Shown here: positions 11,491-23,400 of the stretch, piece after piece
Layout: the number at the start of each line of letters is the position of its first letter
Numbering within the stretch: position 1 is the stretch's first letter
From: Gari tellinella
Lineage: Eukaryota > Mollusca > Bivalvia > Cardiida > Psammobiidae
Assembly: GCA_922989275.2 (NCBI GenBank)
Contig: OV277870.1
Coordinates: 47,612,356 to 47,676,355 of the forward strand
Direction: 5' to 3'
Length of the DNA: 64,000 nt
Notes under the pieces: model-generated
Told to the model about the DNA's origin: nothing
The model's input: the letters and a program-made list of their open reading frames with translations, nothing else
Database searches by the model: none
Made by a program: the position numbers and the translations under genes

Positions 11491-11735
11491 CAGTGGAGAA
11501 TCCGTTATTCTTTCCCGTTCAAACGCAAACGTACGCAAACGCAAAGCACTAAAACGTAGAAAAGAACAACTTTTGGACAATTCTAATAATTTATATTTAT
11601 CTTGGTGGCAACATTTTGGAGCCTGATCAGACGCCGGGTTACCCGGCGTCTGATCTGGCTCCAAACTGTTTGTATTGTAAATAATGGTTTTAGCGTAAAC
11701 GCGTTTATTATGAAAGAATAACAGATTCTCCACTG
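11491..11735. mobile_element. MITE family A copy
   Basis: CAGTGGAGAATCCG to CAGATTCTCCACTG, TA flanked, hairpin at 11609-11674. Confidence 0.88.
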
Positions 11736-11839
11736 TAGGAGAGAAACAATGGTACTGATATTCAGCAGCTAGGAATTTTTCTTAAATAAAATAACATTAG
11801 AATTTCATTCATTATTATACATGTATTCATGGTGTTATA

Positions 11840-12563
11840 TTTACATTCACCCTGTAAAGTCTTTATGTAATCCTATTAAAAATTTGCGGTACATCTGCCG
11901 ATGAACCTATACTTCGGAACTGGTTTTAGCCAGTTCGGATTTCGCCCGTGCTTTTCGTGGACTTCTTCAAATAGACTACATCGGGCACTTAACACTAAGC
12001 TCCCATTGGTCGACGGTCATATGACACTAGCGGAGTGATACAGACCCATAGGTCGTTGCCATCGCGTTGCTATGTGTGTAAATTGGTTAAGAAAACAACC
12101 GCGACCTGTATTTTTAGAATGTGCTTTGGCAATAGATATTCAAGTTGCACTGTTATTTGTTTGCCTTGTAAGTCTTTTCCATTCACAGAGAGAAAGTTTA
12201 CTGGAAAAAATCCTGAATTTTTAATACAGTTAGAGTACATGTAGTTGGGACTACTTTCTCACCATATTTAGAAACTGGAATGGCTATTACATCGACATTA
12301 CATCTATCAAACCTCTTTGACCGGTATATGATCAATTCTTATACAGAAAAACAAATCTGGCCAATAAACACATTAAATTGACAAGACAGAAAATATAAAT
12401 ATAAGGAATAAACAAAATCTCTTTGCCGCTCATGGGTATGACTACATTAGCTTCGGGGGTAAATTTAACGAAAACGCCCTTCGGGCGTTTACGCAATTTA
12501 CCCCCTGCGAAGCTAATGTAGTCATACCGTCATGAACGTCAAAAATATGTTGTTTATTCCTAT
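11840..12563 (+). repeat. Dispersed 0.7 kb repeat, copy 2
   Basis: Near-identical to 4046-4740 but with the palindrome complete. GACTACATTAGCTTC, GGGGGTAAAT and AACGCCC at 12439-12480 are mirrored at 12483-12520. Outside the nested context its flanks differ from copy 1, which supports transposition rather than segmental duplication. Confidence 0.7.
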
Positions 12564-12867
12564 AATCAAGACTAGAAAGTCTTTTAATATCAAATTGCCT
12601 TCCTTTGATTTGAAATAAGAATGAACTTTAAGTGTTTCAATTTCGTTACATGTGTCGTTTAATCTGAAAGTTTTAATTGGAGTACATTGGTGAACGTATG
12701 AGTCTTTAAAAATCTCATGGAGCTTTAAAATTTACATAATGTAAAGACAATATAAAAAGTTGGGTACTGTCCTTTTTGCAGAAGTGCGGGCGAATTATAT
12801 ATGTAGAACAGCTGTAAAGCAGAACGTTCCTGAAGGAGTATTCTGCTTTTCTTTCGTTTTATATTAA

Positions 12868-13101
12868 CCCTTTACCTGATATCCTATTTCTAGTACTTAA
12901 GATAGGTGACTACCTAAAGCAGGTTGAAAGTAAAGCAGAATGCGCCGTAGGGCGCATTCTGCTTTACTTTCAGCCTGCTTTAAGCTATCGTGTGCTATAA
13001 TATAGAAAATATTCCCCATAATACTTATTCATTACTGATTAAATTGGAACTACTTTATTCAGCGGATGAATAAATTATATCCGCTTCTATTGGGGAAGGG
13101 G
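12868..13101. mobile_element. MITE family B (TTAA target)
   Basis: The ends are CCCTTTACCTGATA and GGGGAAGGGG with TTAA on each side. The hairpin GCAGGTTGAAAGTAAAGCAG is mirrored around GCGCCGTAGGGCGC. A piggyBac-type origin is inferred from TTAA plus CCC termini. Confidence 0.8.
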
Positions 13102-13409
13102 TTAAGCTGCCACCTGCCTTAAATATAGGACATTAATGATAGTTTTGTATATAGTGGCTGCTTAATTTGAGACTGTGTGTAAAAAACAGAGTATCAAATA
13201 TATTAGTAAGTAAGTATGTAAATATTTTATAATTGTTACATGTGCATAGAACATAATGTTATAAACTAAGTAGAGTTTAAACACAAACAATTTGCACCCG
13301 GCCCAGTGGGCCTATAAGTCACCACATTTTAAACGTAAATATCTTGCACATCTTATAAAACAACGTTTTCTTGGGGCATCCCTATCATGCAGTGGAGAAG
13401 ACGTAGTAC

Positions 13410-13597
13410 AATGGAGAATCTTTTCTTTCCCGATAAACGCGTTTACGCTAAAACTATTTTTTCTTTTACAAACAGTTTGGAGCCAAGATAAACATGAAAT
13501 ATCATAATTGTCAAAAAATTGTTCTTTTCTACGTTTTAGTGCTTTCTGTTTGCGTACGTTTGCGTTTAAACGGGAAAGAATAACAGATTCTCCACTG
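13410..13597. mobile_element. MITE family A with collapsed hairpin
   Basis: It starts CAATGGAGAATC and ends CAGATTCTCCACTG. The central palindrome is reduced to CAAACAGTTTGGAGCC followed directly by AAGATAAACATG. Confidence 0.65.
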
Positions 13598-13610
13598 TAG
13601 TTCCAAATTA

Positions 13611-13790
13611 ACGCGTTTACGCTAAAACTATTATTTCCATTGCAAACAGTTTGGAGCCAGATCAGACTGTTTGCCGCTCAGATTAGTATTATTTGTAGGA
13701 AATCACAAGACGTTATTAGTCCTAATTTAAGTGCATCGCATTTGCGTTTCGTTTGCGTTTAAACGGGAAAGAATAATGTCTTCTCCACTG
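13611..13790. mobile_element. MITE family A remnant
   Basis: Internal family A sequence (ACGCGTTTACGCTAAAAC) and right end GTCTTCTCCACTG remain. The left end is lost and the hairpin is deleted to CAGATCAGACTG. Confidence 0.55.
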
Positions 13791-13930
13791 AAATACGTCG
13801 ATGTTGGCTTGCGGGATGTTAATCTTTTTTAAAAAAAAAAAAAAAACCACCGCAATATCAAAGGAATCATCGTTTTAATTTAGTATGCAAGTAATGAGGA
13901 AAGGTCCTAATTTGCACCCTTCTTTAAACC

Positions 13931-14022
13931 TATATCCCATGATATGTTTATGGTTTTAAAAACAGATGACCATTCCTGAAGGAGCATCTGTTCAATCTCT
14001 TTTAAGTTACATTCTGGGAATA
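13931..14022 (+). repeat. 92-bp direct repeat, left copy
   Basis: Begins TATATCCCATGATATG and ends TCTGGGAATA. It is repeated at 14269-14360 with about two mismatches. A MITE A copy occupies exactly the space between. Confidence 0.9.
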
Positions 14023-14268
14023 CAGTGGAGAATGTGTTATTCTTTCCCGATAAACGCGTTAACGCTAAAACTATTATTTGCAGTGCAAACAGTTTGGAGC
14101 CTGATCAGACGCCGGGTTACCCGGCGTCTGATCAGGCTCCAAACTGTTTGCCACCAAGATAAACATGAATTATCAGAATTGTCCAAAAGTTGTTCTTTTC
14201 TACGCTTTAGTGCTTTGCATTTGCGTACGTTTGCGTTTGAACGGGAAAGAATAACAGATTCTCCACTG
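14023..14268. mobile_element. MITE family A between 92-bp direct repeats
   Basis: CAGTGGAGAATGTG to CAGATTCTCCACTG, with an intact hairpin at 14086-14152. Left and right ends differ slightly (GTG versus CAG), which would fit a composite of two copies. Confidence 0.9.
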
Positions 14269-14360
14269 TATATCCCATGATATGATTATGGTTTTAAAAA
14301 CAGATGACCATTCCTGAAGGAGCATCTGTTCAATCTCTTTTAAGTAACATTCTGGGAATA
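14269..14360 (+). repeat. 92-bp direct repeat, right copy
   Basis: Matches 13931-14022. Both copies begin and end in TA. Between 14361 and 14970 I see no gene and no recognised repeat. Confidence 0.9.
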
Positions 14361-14974
14361 CATGTATATGAACTGTAGTTCTGCTGTGTTTCATGTTTTA
14401 GACGCACCAGCACAGGGACAACTTTAGTAGAGTTGAAATGAATACAGATGAAAACAGGCGTAGTTATGTTGTAATGGTTTAAGCGGTCACTTTCGTAAAA
14501 CCTTTTTTTAAGTGTAAGTAAAATCGTGGACTTAATATATATAGACTCTCTTTCTTCTTCGTCTTCTTTCCCTCTCTCATTTTTCTCTCTATTTTCTCTC
14601 CTTCTAGTCTCTGTTTTCCTAAAAAATGATAATGTTTATGTTATGATACACCGTTCTTGTCAATTAATGGATACAGAAATTGTGTTGACATATAATAGGT
14701 ATCTTTACATGCTGTCACTTTACAACAAATTGCTAGTTTTCTTACTTTCAAATATAGTGTGGTTGGTCAGCCCACTGAACCAAAATGACACGTAAAAGCG
14801 TCCTTTACACACAGTGTACTAGAGAAAAGTATACTTGTCCTATGTAAAACGAGATTACCTAGATCAGATAGTTCTTATTGGATCCATATGACCACGGTCA
14901 ACATTGTGAATATCAGTACACGAAGAGAATTGAAAGGGTTCACAGCAATTGTTTTAAAAGAGTATGTGGTTTAA

Positions 14975-15224
14975 CCCATTCTTCCCTGAAACCCCGATTA
15001 GAAAGTTCTAGTTTTCAATTTAGTCTAGTCCATTTTGGACTTGTTAGGGTTGATTTTTATAGATCTAATAAATATTTCAAATGACAAACAGTTTAGATCT
15101 TGGTCAGAGGGTCCCTTAAGGAGCCTTCTGACCAGAGTCTACACTCTTTGCATAGGGCAAGTGTACACCTCACAGGTACACTGTTTGTAAATGACGCATA
15201 TATGCGTGACTAGGGTTCAAAGAG
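14975..15224. mobile_element. MITE family H (TTAA target)
   Basis: TTAA then CCCATTCTTCCCTG at the left, GACTAGGGTTCAAAGAG then TTAA at the right. The hairpin at 15086-15150 is CAAACAGTTTAGATC with GAGGGTCC. Confidence 0.7.
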
Positions 15225-15342
15225 TTAAACAAAAAGGTATCTTATTGTTTTGCTCTAAGAGAATGTGGTCGCCATGAATTAACAATAGATTTGCCTATTA
15301 TATTTGATACATACGAGTGTGTTGTTTCTTAAGTAAATACAG

Positions 15343-15460
15343 TCGAACGTTTGCATCTCGAAGTCACACAAGTCGAACTTGCCCTGTATCTACAGTTTAT
15401 TTGCATTATCTAAATCTCGTTTTTTCGGAAATTCGTTCGTATTTTAGAGCATTCTGTGAA
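15343..15460. mobile_element. Pogo-like MITE fragment (family P)
   Basis: CAGTCGAACGTTTGCATCTC is a P-type left end. No matching right end was found. Confidence 0.4.
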
Positions 15461-15579
15461 CATAAATATTATCAAATATTTTGACCTTTTATGGTCGTCA
15501 AACAGTTTACAAATGATGGTGTTGTCGGACTTGGCACTGATGGGGTTAAACTAACCAGCTGTACGGCTTGACACTTTAA

Positions 15580-15824
15580 TCCATTACCGCATAGCCCGCT
15601 TCTAGTTTTAAAGAGATATAACCGCTTAAAACAGGTTGAAAGTAAAGCAGAATGCGCCTTGAAGGCGCATTCTGCTTTACTTTCAGCCTGCTATAAACTA
15701 TCATCTGCTAGGATTTACAAAATATTTCTTATTATTCATTTACATGGCTGTAAAAATAGGAACTATTTTATTCAGAAGATGAATAAATTCAATGCGCTGA
15801 AAGGCGCTTCTATGGGAGAAAGGG
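15580..15824. mobile_element. MITE family B copy
   Basis: Left CCATTACCGCATAGCC, right GGGAGAAAGGG followed by TTAA. Hairpin at 15632-15690 with GCGCCTTGAAGGCGC at its centre. Confidence 0.78.
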
Positions 15825-15965
15825 TTAACCTTTTCAACACCGTAGACGAACTCTTCCTGACTTTACATCAAGTTTTATATATAAAAAAAAGGTTGCTCAA
15901 GAAAAATAGAACTTTAATTTCAAAGGTTATGCATAAATGTTTCTACATTTTTCCGGTTCATTTTC

Positions 15966-16113
15966 AACTTCAGGGGATTGAGGGGCACGATCCATTATAA
16001 GATCGGACCAATTTTTGGTCAATATCAGCATAGTTCGGAACGGTTCGTCTGTTGACGAAAACGGCCGACCATTGAACTTAGAGTACCGATTTTGATCCGA
16101 TCTTATAACGGGT
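15966..16113. repeat. Foldback element, family J
   Basis: CCATTATAAGATCGGACCAA at the left is mirrored by TTGATCCGATCTTATAACGG at the right. A related palindrome with GATCGGCCATTCTCGT lies at 16518-16684. Confidence 0.55.
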
Positions 16114-16157
16114 TAATCAATCTTTAACTTCGCTGGAAGCATAAAACATTGTTAATA

Positions 16158-16283
16158 CAGTCGAATCACAGTCATTAAATCGATATAACTATGTATCCTT
16201 ATTTCAAAGTTACAAAATATCTCAGTTTTAAACATGCGTTAGAACGGCTTTAAAAGCGAATCCGAGATAGCGAAATTCGACGG
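16158..16283. mobile_element. Pogo-like MITE (family P)
   Basis: CAGTCGAATCACAGTC at the left and GCGAAATTCGACGG at the right. Confidence 0.4.
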
Positions 16284-16517
16284 TAGCATTTTTCACTTAA
16301 CTTCAACAGACACTTTTCATAACATGTTATTGAATGTCCCTGGCTTCAACTAGTTTTATCTTCTTGCTTTTTACGAAAGACATTGCCCTTTGAACTCTGT
16401 GACATTAAAACATAATTTTGTCGTATCCGTGATTTATCAGAGACAGTGGTATGATTCTTGTCTGTTAATCAAATACGATAGTTTAATCCTTATCCTGAAA
16501 ATAGGAAAATAGCTTAC

Positions 16518-16684
16518 AAACAGTTATCGGACCAAAATCGGTACACTACGGACAGCGATCGGCCATTCTCGTTAACTGTCGGACTGCTCCAAACCATGAC
16601 AGCATGAAGTTGACGAGAATGGCCGATCGCTATCCGTAGATATCCGATATTGACCGACATTGGCCTGATCTCAGAAGGGGCCAT
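16518..16684. repeat. Foldback related to family J
   Basis: GATCGGCCATTCTCGT is mirrored by ACGAGAATGGCCGATC, with outer arms TACGGA / TCCGTA and TATCGGACCAAAATCGG. Confidence 0.5.
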
Positions 16685-17115
16685 TAAGGTTAAAGTGTAG
16701 TTTTAATGTGTCTTGCCTTCCAGAAGATGTTTATATCGTTTTGTTGTAATTTGTACCGATTTTCAGATGACAGTACCTACTCATACCACGGGCATAATAA
16801 TAAACATTGTGTGTGTGACTGAGTTTATTGAATGACGTTAATGACGTAATTGTTGACAAGCACTGACGAGTAATTAACAGTGTACTGCCACAGCCTATTA
16901 ACACCGAGTTTCATCTGGTTCCAGTCTGTTTGACACTCTGGTGAATATTTCTTCAAGACAATGCAGATAAATAAATTCTGAAAATGGTTTCAGATGACAG
17001 TTTGGCATACGATAGTTGCATAACGAGTTTTATCATACAACTTTTAGGATACAACTGAAATCTTATACTTAATGCAGTCCCGAGTGACCAAACCAACATA
17101 GGTTGATTGGGCATA

Positions 17116-17360
17116 CAGTGGAGTTGTGTTATTCTTTCCCGTTTAAACGCAAACGTACGCAAACGCAAAGCACTAAAACGTAGAAAAGTACAACTTTTGG
17201 ACATTTCTGATATTTCATGTTTATCTTGGTGGCAAACAGTTTGGAGCCTGATCAGACGCCGGGTTACCCGGCGTCTGATCTGGCTCCAAACTGTGTGCAC
17301 TGCAAATAATAGTTTTAGCGTAAACGCGTTTATTGGGAAAGAATAACAGATGCTCCACTG
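17116..17360. mobile_element. MITE family A copy
   Basis: CAGTGGAGTTGTGTTATTC to CAGATGCTCCACTG, TA flanked, hairpin at 17233-17300. Two near-identical 48-bp unique-looking segments follow at about 17450 and 17603. Confidence 0.87.
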
Positions 17361-17869
17361 TATCCCTGGATCTCAGGCACTACGCAGCATAATACGCTTA
17401 ATGTGATGGAAGGGACAGCAACAACGACTTTTAAATCACTATTTTAAATGTAACAATGTGATTAATTGCTTTTATTTTGTTTATATTTGACGCATTTTAA
17501 TTGATTTTATAAACTAATGATAACAGTTCTCTTAATTTCCATACTAAAAATCCTTATTTATTGTAATTATTGGTTTTTTCTCACTTTGTAAGAACATGAT
17601 TGTAATAATGTGATTAATTGCTGTTATTTTGTTTATATTTGACGCATTGTTTGGACGCACTTCATATGGACAATGCCTGTTTCAAATTAAATCTAGATCA
17701 TGTTTTACTTTTAATGGTATACTAAACTATACTTTACAAAACGGTATGTCACGATAGTAAACAGTACCTCAGTTAATCCTCACATGTACTTCGTTATAGA
17801 TGACGTGTATAATCATCACTAGGGTTCTTTGGGTAAATATCACAAGTGATGGAAGGAAATAAACCCTTT

Positions 17870-18080
17870 CATGACCAAATTATTCGGGAGATTTCTACCC
17901 CTTCACCGCTTTATTGTCGTCTGTTTCAGTATTATTGTCTGAAAAACACAGATAGATTTAAGGAAATATAACTGACACAATTTCGATACGCGATACCGCG
18001 TTGCGCGGCGCCTGATTAGGATCCAAACTTTTGGCAAACACGTTTTTAAGCGTCATTGAGAGTGAAAGAGTAAAGGGTGT
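17870..18080. mobile_element. Degenerate family D MITE
   Basis: CCCTTTCATGACC, CCCTTCACCGC and TTGTCGTCTG are D/E-type motifs. The hairpin near 17975-18035 is worn (GCGATACCGCG). Confidence 0.45.
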
Positions 18081-18107
18081 TTCAAGTTTAACATTTGAAT
18101 TCATTAC

Positions 18108-18123
18108 CTCTCTCTCTCTCTCA
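18108..18123 (+). repeat. (CT)n microsatellite
   Basis: Uninterrupted CT dinucleotides. Confidence 0.8.
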
Positions 18124-18131
18124 TAAACCAG

Positions 18132-18272
18132 GGTTCAAGGTTATAAAGCTTTTGAGGCGAGTCTGATATCGTTCTCAAGCATTTGATTGGTTAGATTTGA
18201 GCACAGGCTCAAATCTGACCAATCAAATGTTTGATAACTACTTCAGACTCAACTCAAAAGCTGTATAACATT
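18132..18272. repeat. Foldback element, family G
   Basis: Same layout as 3244-3374, with CAAGCATTTGATTGGTTAGA mirrored around TGAGCACAGGCTCA. Confidence 0.75.
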
Positions 18273-18630
18273 GGGGTTACACCAACGCCCGTGAGTATAC
18301 GCATTAATCTCTCACGAGATTTCATTTTGTCATTTATTATTTCATTTCAACTATTATTAGGAATTTCTTTGTGGTTTTAATCTTCAAATATACTCATTGA
18401 CCCCTGAGATTTGTTACTATTTTGGATTTGATGTTGTGCATATCGCAAAATGACAAACAGTGAAGACCATGTCGTGTAGTAACCCTCTGATCTGGGTATG
18501 AATTATTTACATAGCATATAAGCGTTAATTTAGAAAAAATGAAAACGTTTTCAAAATGTGTCTATGGTTTAATTCCGTTTGTGGTGCAACGACTCGAAAG
18601 CTGAAAGGAAGGTAACTGTAAAACTAGATA

Positions 18631-18875
18631 CAGTGGAGAATGTGTTATTCTTTCCCGATAAACGCGTTTACGCTAAAACTATTATTTGCAGTGCAAACAG
18701 TTTGGAGCCAGATCAGACGCCGGGTAACCCGGCGTCTGAACCGGCTCCAAACTGTTTGCCACCAAGATAAACATGAATTATCAGAATTGTCCAAAAGTTT
18801 TTTTTTCTACGTTTTAGTGCTTTGCGTTTGCGTACGTTTGCGTTTAAACGGGAAAGAATAACAGATTCTCCACTG
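18631..18875. mobile_element. MITE family A copy
   Basis: CAGTGGAGAATGTG to CAGATTCTCCACTG, TA flanked, hairpin at 18693-18760. From 18880 to 20140 there is no recognised gene or repeat. Confidence 0.88.
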
Positions 18876-20143
18876 TATTACATGTAGCGGAATGCACATG
18901 GTTGTTCGCCTTACTATATTATATAAATATCAGATGGCAGTTTGGGTGACATTCAAATTGTCAACCCGAGAAACAAAATGTCACCCCGAGGCGAATGGAG
19001 CTTTCGGTTTTATTGACACCTTACTTTAAGCAGTCACCTGTCGTAAACATCTAATGATTAACACAATTTTGTGGTGGTAATGGATGGGTTTCACTTTAAT
19101 TGCTTTACATCATCGTGTCAAGCCTTACTACTAATCAGGCATTTTCTAACATCTTATCACCCGGTATAAAACTGTGTTTAGGGTGTCAGTTATGAACGGG
19201 ATAAAATAGGTCTTTAAAAGAAAAGGAGTTATGTACCTTTACAAAATTTACAGAACAGTATGATGTTGATGATATTTAGAGCTTCATATTTTTCAAATGT
19301 GGTGCCTATTTTGTCTTAATATAGTTTCTTTATGAGAAAATATTACTCCTGACATTGAATATATACATGTAATGTAAAACTAAGTTATCATGGTTGTTTT
19401 CATTTGAAATAGAGTTTGCTGAAGTGTGTTTTTGAATAGGACAAAACAATTAGGGTTCAATTTTCTACCTTTTAGAAATGGCCATAGGTTTAAAAATGTA
19501 TAGCAATTAATATATGATTTTTGTTGTTTTTTGTTTTTTTCATTTATAGTAAATAGCTCAAACAAGGTATGAAAGGAACCTTTTTTAAACTAAAAATAAT
19601 TGAAAAATCCTCAAGTTCATGACTTTAATATACCCTTAAGGACATACGCTACCAAATGAAATCTCCGAAAGTTTTCAGAATAGGTTCTTCAAACATAGCT
19701 TAGTACCATGGTAAAAAGAAAAACATAGGTTATAGTGGCCTTTTTTGTCTATTGGCATTTGAAATGTATAATGTAGCCATTCTCGGCAAAGAGTCGGCGT
19801 GCGTTATTTTGGCTTTCTTATATGATGTAAAGTAATAATTGGCACAAACAAATATTAAAACACTTAAAAAGTGATGCTTACTTTAAGTATTATGCAAAGA
19901 GTATAGTTGGTTGCCTGAAATATATGGATTTTTCTTAATTGTTTTCGGCTCAAATTCAATGAAAACACTCACTCTATCAATATGCACGTACTTTCATTTA
20001 CCAAGTACAATTTCATGTATTTAATGATTATATTACGTGATTAATGAAGATTGTTTGAAACTGAAAGTACCTACGGGAGGTAACCGATACGCACAATTTC
20101 GTTGAGTAACGATGCTTGAATTATCGTACTTTGATAAAAGCCA

Positions 20144-20497
20144 CTAGGTGTCGCACGAATTTGTAGCAAATGCACTTAATTGATCTAAATCTTCGTATAA
20201 TGTCCCCCGGTGACACAATCTACGAATTAAATATCTTCTTACACTCGAGTCACAGACGCAAAACAGTATACAATTGCAGAACGATTGAGCTGGGTCGCCG
20301 AACGCTTGCAGGTATAGGAGCACCTCCATGGCTATGTTGCTATCTTTCAATCCTGTGTCAATTACCGAGGCGAAAAAACGAATAGTTCCCCACATACGGA
20401 TGACATATAGAACCAACCAAATGTAGACAAAGCTCCGATTTTCTGTTCGCATGTTTGTGTAGTTTAACCGATATCTCTCTCCATGCTGAAACCATAA
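20144..20497 (-). CDS. GPR157: GPR157 coding exon 4, with stop
   Basis: 354 nt including TAG at 20144-20146. It encodes TM6, TM7 and a C-terminal tail of about 35 residues. Two in-frame acceptors are possible (TTTCAG before 20497 and another TTTCAG 12 nt further in). The first has the better pyrimidine tract. Confidence 0.9.
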   Translation of the reverse strand, partial: LWFQHGERYRLNYTNMRTENRSFVYIWLVLYVIRMWGTIRFFASVIDTGLKDSNIAMEVLLYLQAFGDPAQSFCNCILFCVCDSSVRRYLIRRLCHRGTLYEDLDQLSAFATNSCDT

Positions 20498-23400
20498 CTG
20501 AAACGAGACAAGGGTCCAAGGTAATAAAAACATTTTGCGTTGAGTCTGCTATCGTACTCAAGCATTAGAGCAAAGAATGTTGCAAAATGTCAGCTTACGC
20601 ATTCTAATTTAGAGCCCCGGAAATGCATTTACCTTGCTTAGAATAAAGAGCACGTGCAATCCACATGTGACTAGATATGTGAGTATTTCCAAGCCCTTTC
20701 CACCAATAACCTGCCACACCCAGTGATGAGGCTTGCGTGTGTCCACCCAGCACCAGGGACCCGTGGCCCCAACTTCATTCACATCTTCCCCTAACGCATG
20801 GTAAGACTCGGCAATGCCTACGATGACGGCTGGGATACAAAATCAGAAAACATTTATTAAATTCATGAAACAAAACTGTTTGGACATGATTGGAATAATA
20901 GAAAAGCATTTTTTGTAATTTGAAACTATCTTAACCCTTTCAACCATACAGCCCTCTGTAGATATTACTAATTACGTATGCAAACAGTGTAGACTCTGAT
21001 TGTTGTCATACTAAAACATGTAAAAGAAGACTGTTTCAAAATACTTGTACTAGACGAGTCCAAAAGGATTATAAATACCCCCACGGTAGACGATTAGAAG
21101 CGAATGTTGTTCGCAAGGCGGTCACATTTTAGTTTTGACCATATTATGTAACTCTCAGCGATCAGGCTCAAAAACCATATGGCCGCTCGTCAGTCTGAAC
21201 CCCATCCTTACATGTATGGTCCGACTTACCTGGGACTGTCCAGCAGATCCCGTTTACCAATATCATCAACGTCTTGCCTGGTTCATGACGCCAACTGTTA
21301 CCTTTACCTTCAGGGTGACAGAACACAGCGGAAAACACGTGGATAGCGATTGATATGGTGAAAAGGAATGAGGCTAGACTAGAGTATGTTGTCACAGATG
21401 CTTGGGCGTGGCAAAGTTTGTTGCCTAGGACATCATCGAATTCAGGACCGTGGGCATAGCGTATTACAGACATCATATACCCTGCAATGTACATATACAT
21501 GTAAGACAAAGGGGAAATAGTTATTGTTGTAAAATTAAACTCAACTAAATGCAAATCAAATAAAATTTAGAACAGAACAGAACATACTTTTATTGATTTG
21601 TACATCAGTACATCATCATATAACACATTTACATACATTTATTACACAAAGAAATAAACAAAATATATCGTCTATTGAAAACCAGAACCTTTCATCTAAC
21701 AAAATTTCAGAAAATCGTTTTTTTAGCATTTTCAGATCCGGAATAGACAAACAGATATTGTGTCAAAATTTCAGACCTATATTCCAAATATATCAAAAGT
21801 TATTGATCAGAGATCAAACATACTATCTAAAATCAATCGGTATTTGTAATGCTAGACAGTTTTATCTTCAGATAAAACATATTTTTTCACTTTTTGCCTT
21901 CAAATATTGTGCCAGTCTGTGTTATCTTGGCATACAATAGTATGGTTTTTAAGTGTTAGGAAAAATACAAGCAATTATTGAGTAACAGAATAAATCATCT
22001 GAGTATTATATTCTCTGGTTTTTATCAGAGCAGTAGTTAGCAATAGAAATGATATTGCCAGAAAATATTATTTCGCGATACACACTTATTTATTAAATGT
22101 CCTGCACAGAGTCCAGCCATACCATTTGTATATAGCGATACATGGCCCTGATTTTTAAAGTTATCAGCCATATTAAGTGAAACTGAGAAAAGCAGACAGT
22201 ATCACCTGTACATGAAATGTTTATGAATCCGCATTGTGGCAAATAAATGGCTAATTGGTGTTGATAACCTGTTATATCATGTTTCAAGTGGGACTGGTTT
22301 TTGTATTGCCTCGGGTTAGTTTAGAGATAAAAACAAGCAAAAAATCACACATTTATAGAATTGAGCCAGTGCAAACGATGTGGATATGATTTAGCTGAAC
22401 AGGTAAGAAGTTTTGTTATCATTTTATTCACTATTATGTTTAACTTTTAACCCATTACCCCACAGCCTGTTTGTAGTTTGGAAGACAGGTGGCCACTTAG
22501 AGCAGGTTGAAAGTAATGGAGAATGCGCCTTCAGATGCATTCTGCTACTGTCAGCCTGGTTTAACCCTCTACCCCATAGAAGCGACTTTTAGCGGATATG
22601 AATTATACCTCCGCTGAAGGAAATAGTTCCAATTTAATCAGTCATTAATATATATTATAGGGAATTTTTTCTATATATTCTAGAACAGGATAACTTAAAG
22701 CAGGCTGAAAGTAAAGCAGAATGCGCCTTAAGCGCATTCTGCTTTACTTTCAACCTGCTTTAAGTAGTAACCTATTTTCAATTCTAGAAATAGGCTATCA
22801 GGTAAAGGGTTAAGCTATAGTTTGCTAGAATGTAGGAAGCATTTCTTATAATTCACATTCATGACTGTATGAATTGGAGCTGTTTTCTTCACTGAAGGAT
22901 TCATTTAAAGACATCAAAAGGCGTATCTATTGTGTTATGGGTTAAATGCAAGCAATGTAATTTTAATTCTTTAGTTTCAACTCATTGTATTCCGGATACT
23001 CATCAATCAGTACTATAAAAACACTGTAGACCAATATAAGATAGTTTTTAACAAAACAAATGTAAACCCAGCAGAAGTGTAGCAGTATAATGAGTATGAC
23101 ATGGTTTAAATAAAGTAACAATAAGAGATTTGTTGTTTCTAGATGTGGTCCGATGAAGAAGATGAGGTGTTCATTCAGGCATCAGCTAGCCTAGATTTGA
23201 GCACTGATAATCCTCTACATAATGAAGAAACAACAAGAAACCTTAATAAAGAAGAGGGCACAGGCAACATCCCTGGGTCAATATCTAGCGAAACAGTGAC
23301 AGGTGTAGAGCCAAGTAGTACAGACAATTCCCCTGGAATATTATCTAGTGTGAAAGGAACAAATATAGTGACAGGTGTAGAGCCCAATAGTACAGACAAT

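Noticed and set aside
14023..14268. A recurring open frame of about 86 codons (CYSFPINAFTLKLL, RRRVTRRLIRLQTVCHQDK) in many family A copies, both strands
   Set aside because: It is a by-product of the palindromic MITE sequence. Both strands are open, the start lies in the terminal repeat, and many copies break it. No known domain.
14526..14795. An 89-codon hydrophobic frame
   Set aside because: It begins in a CT-rich stretch and has no similarity or splice context.
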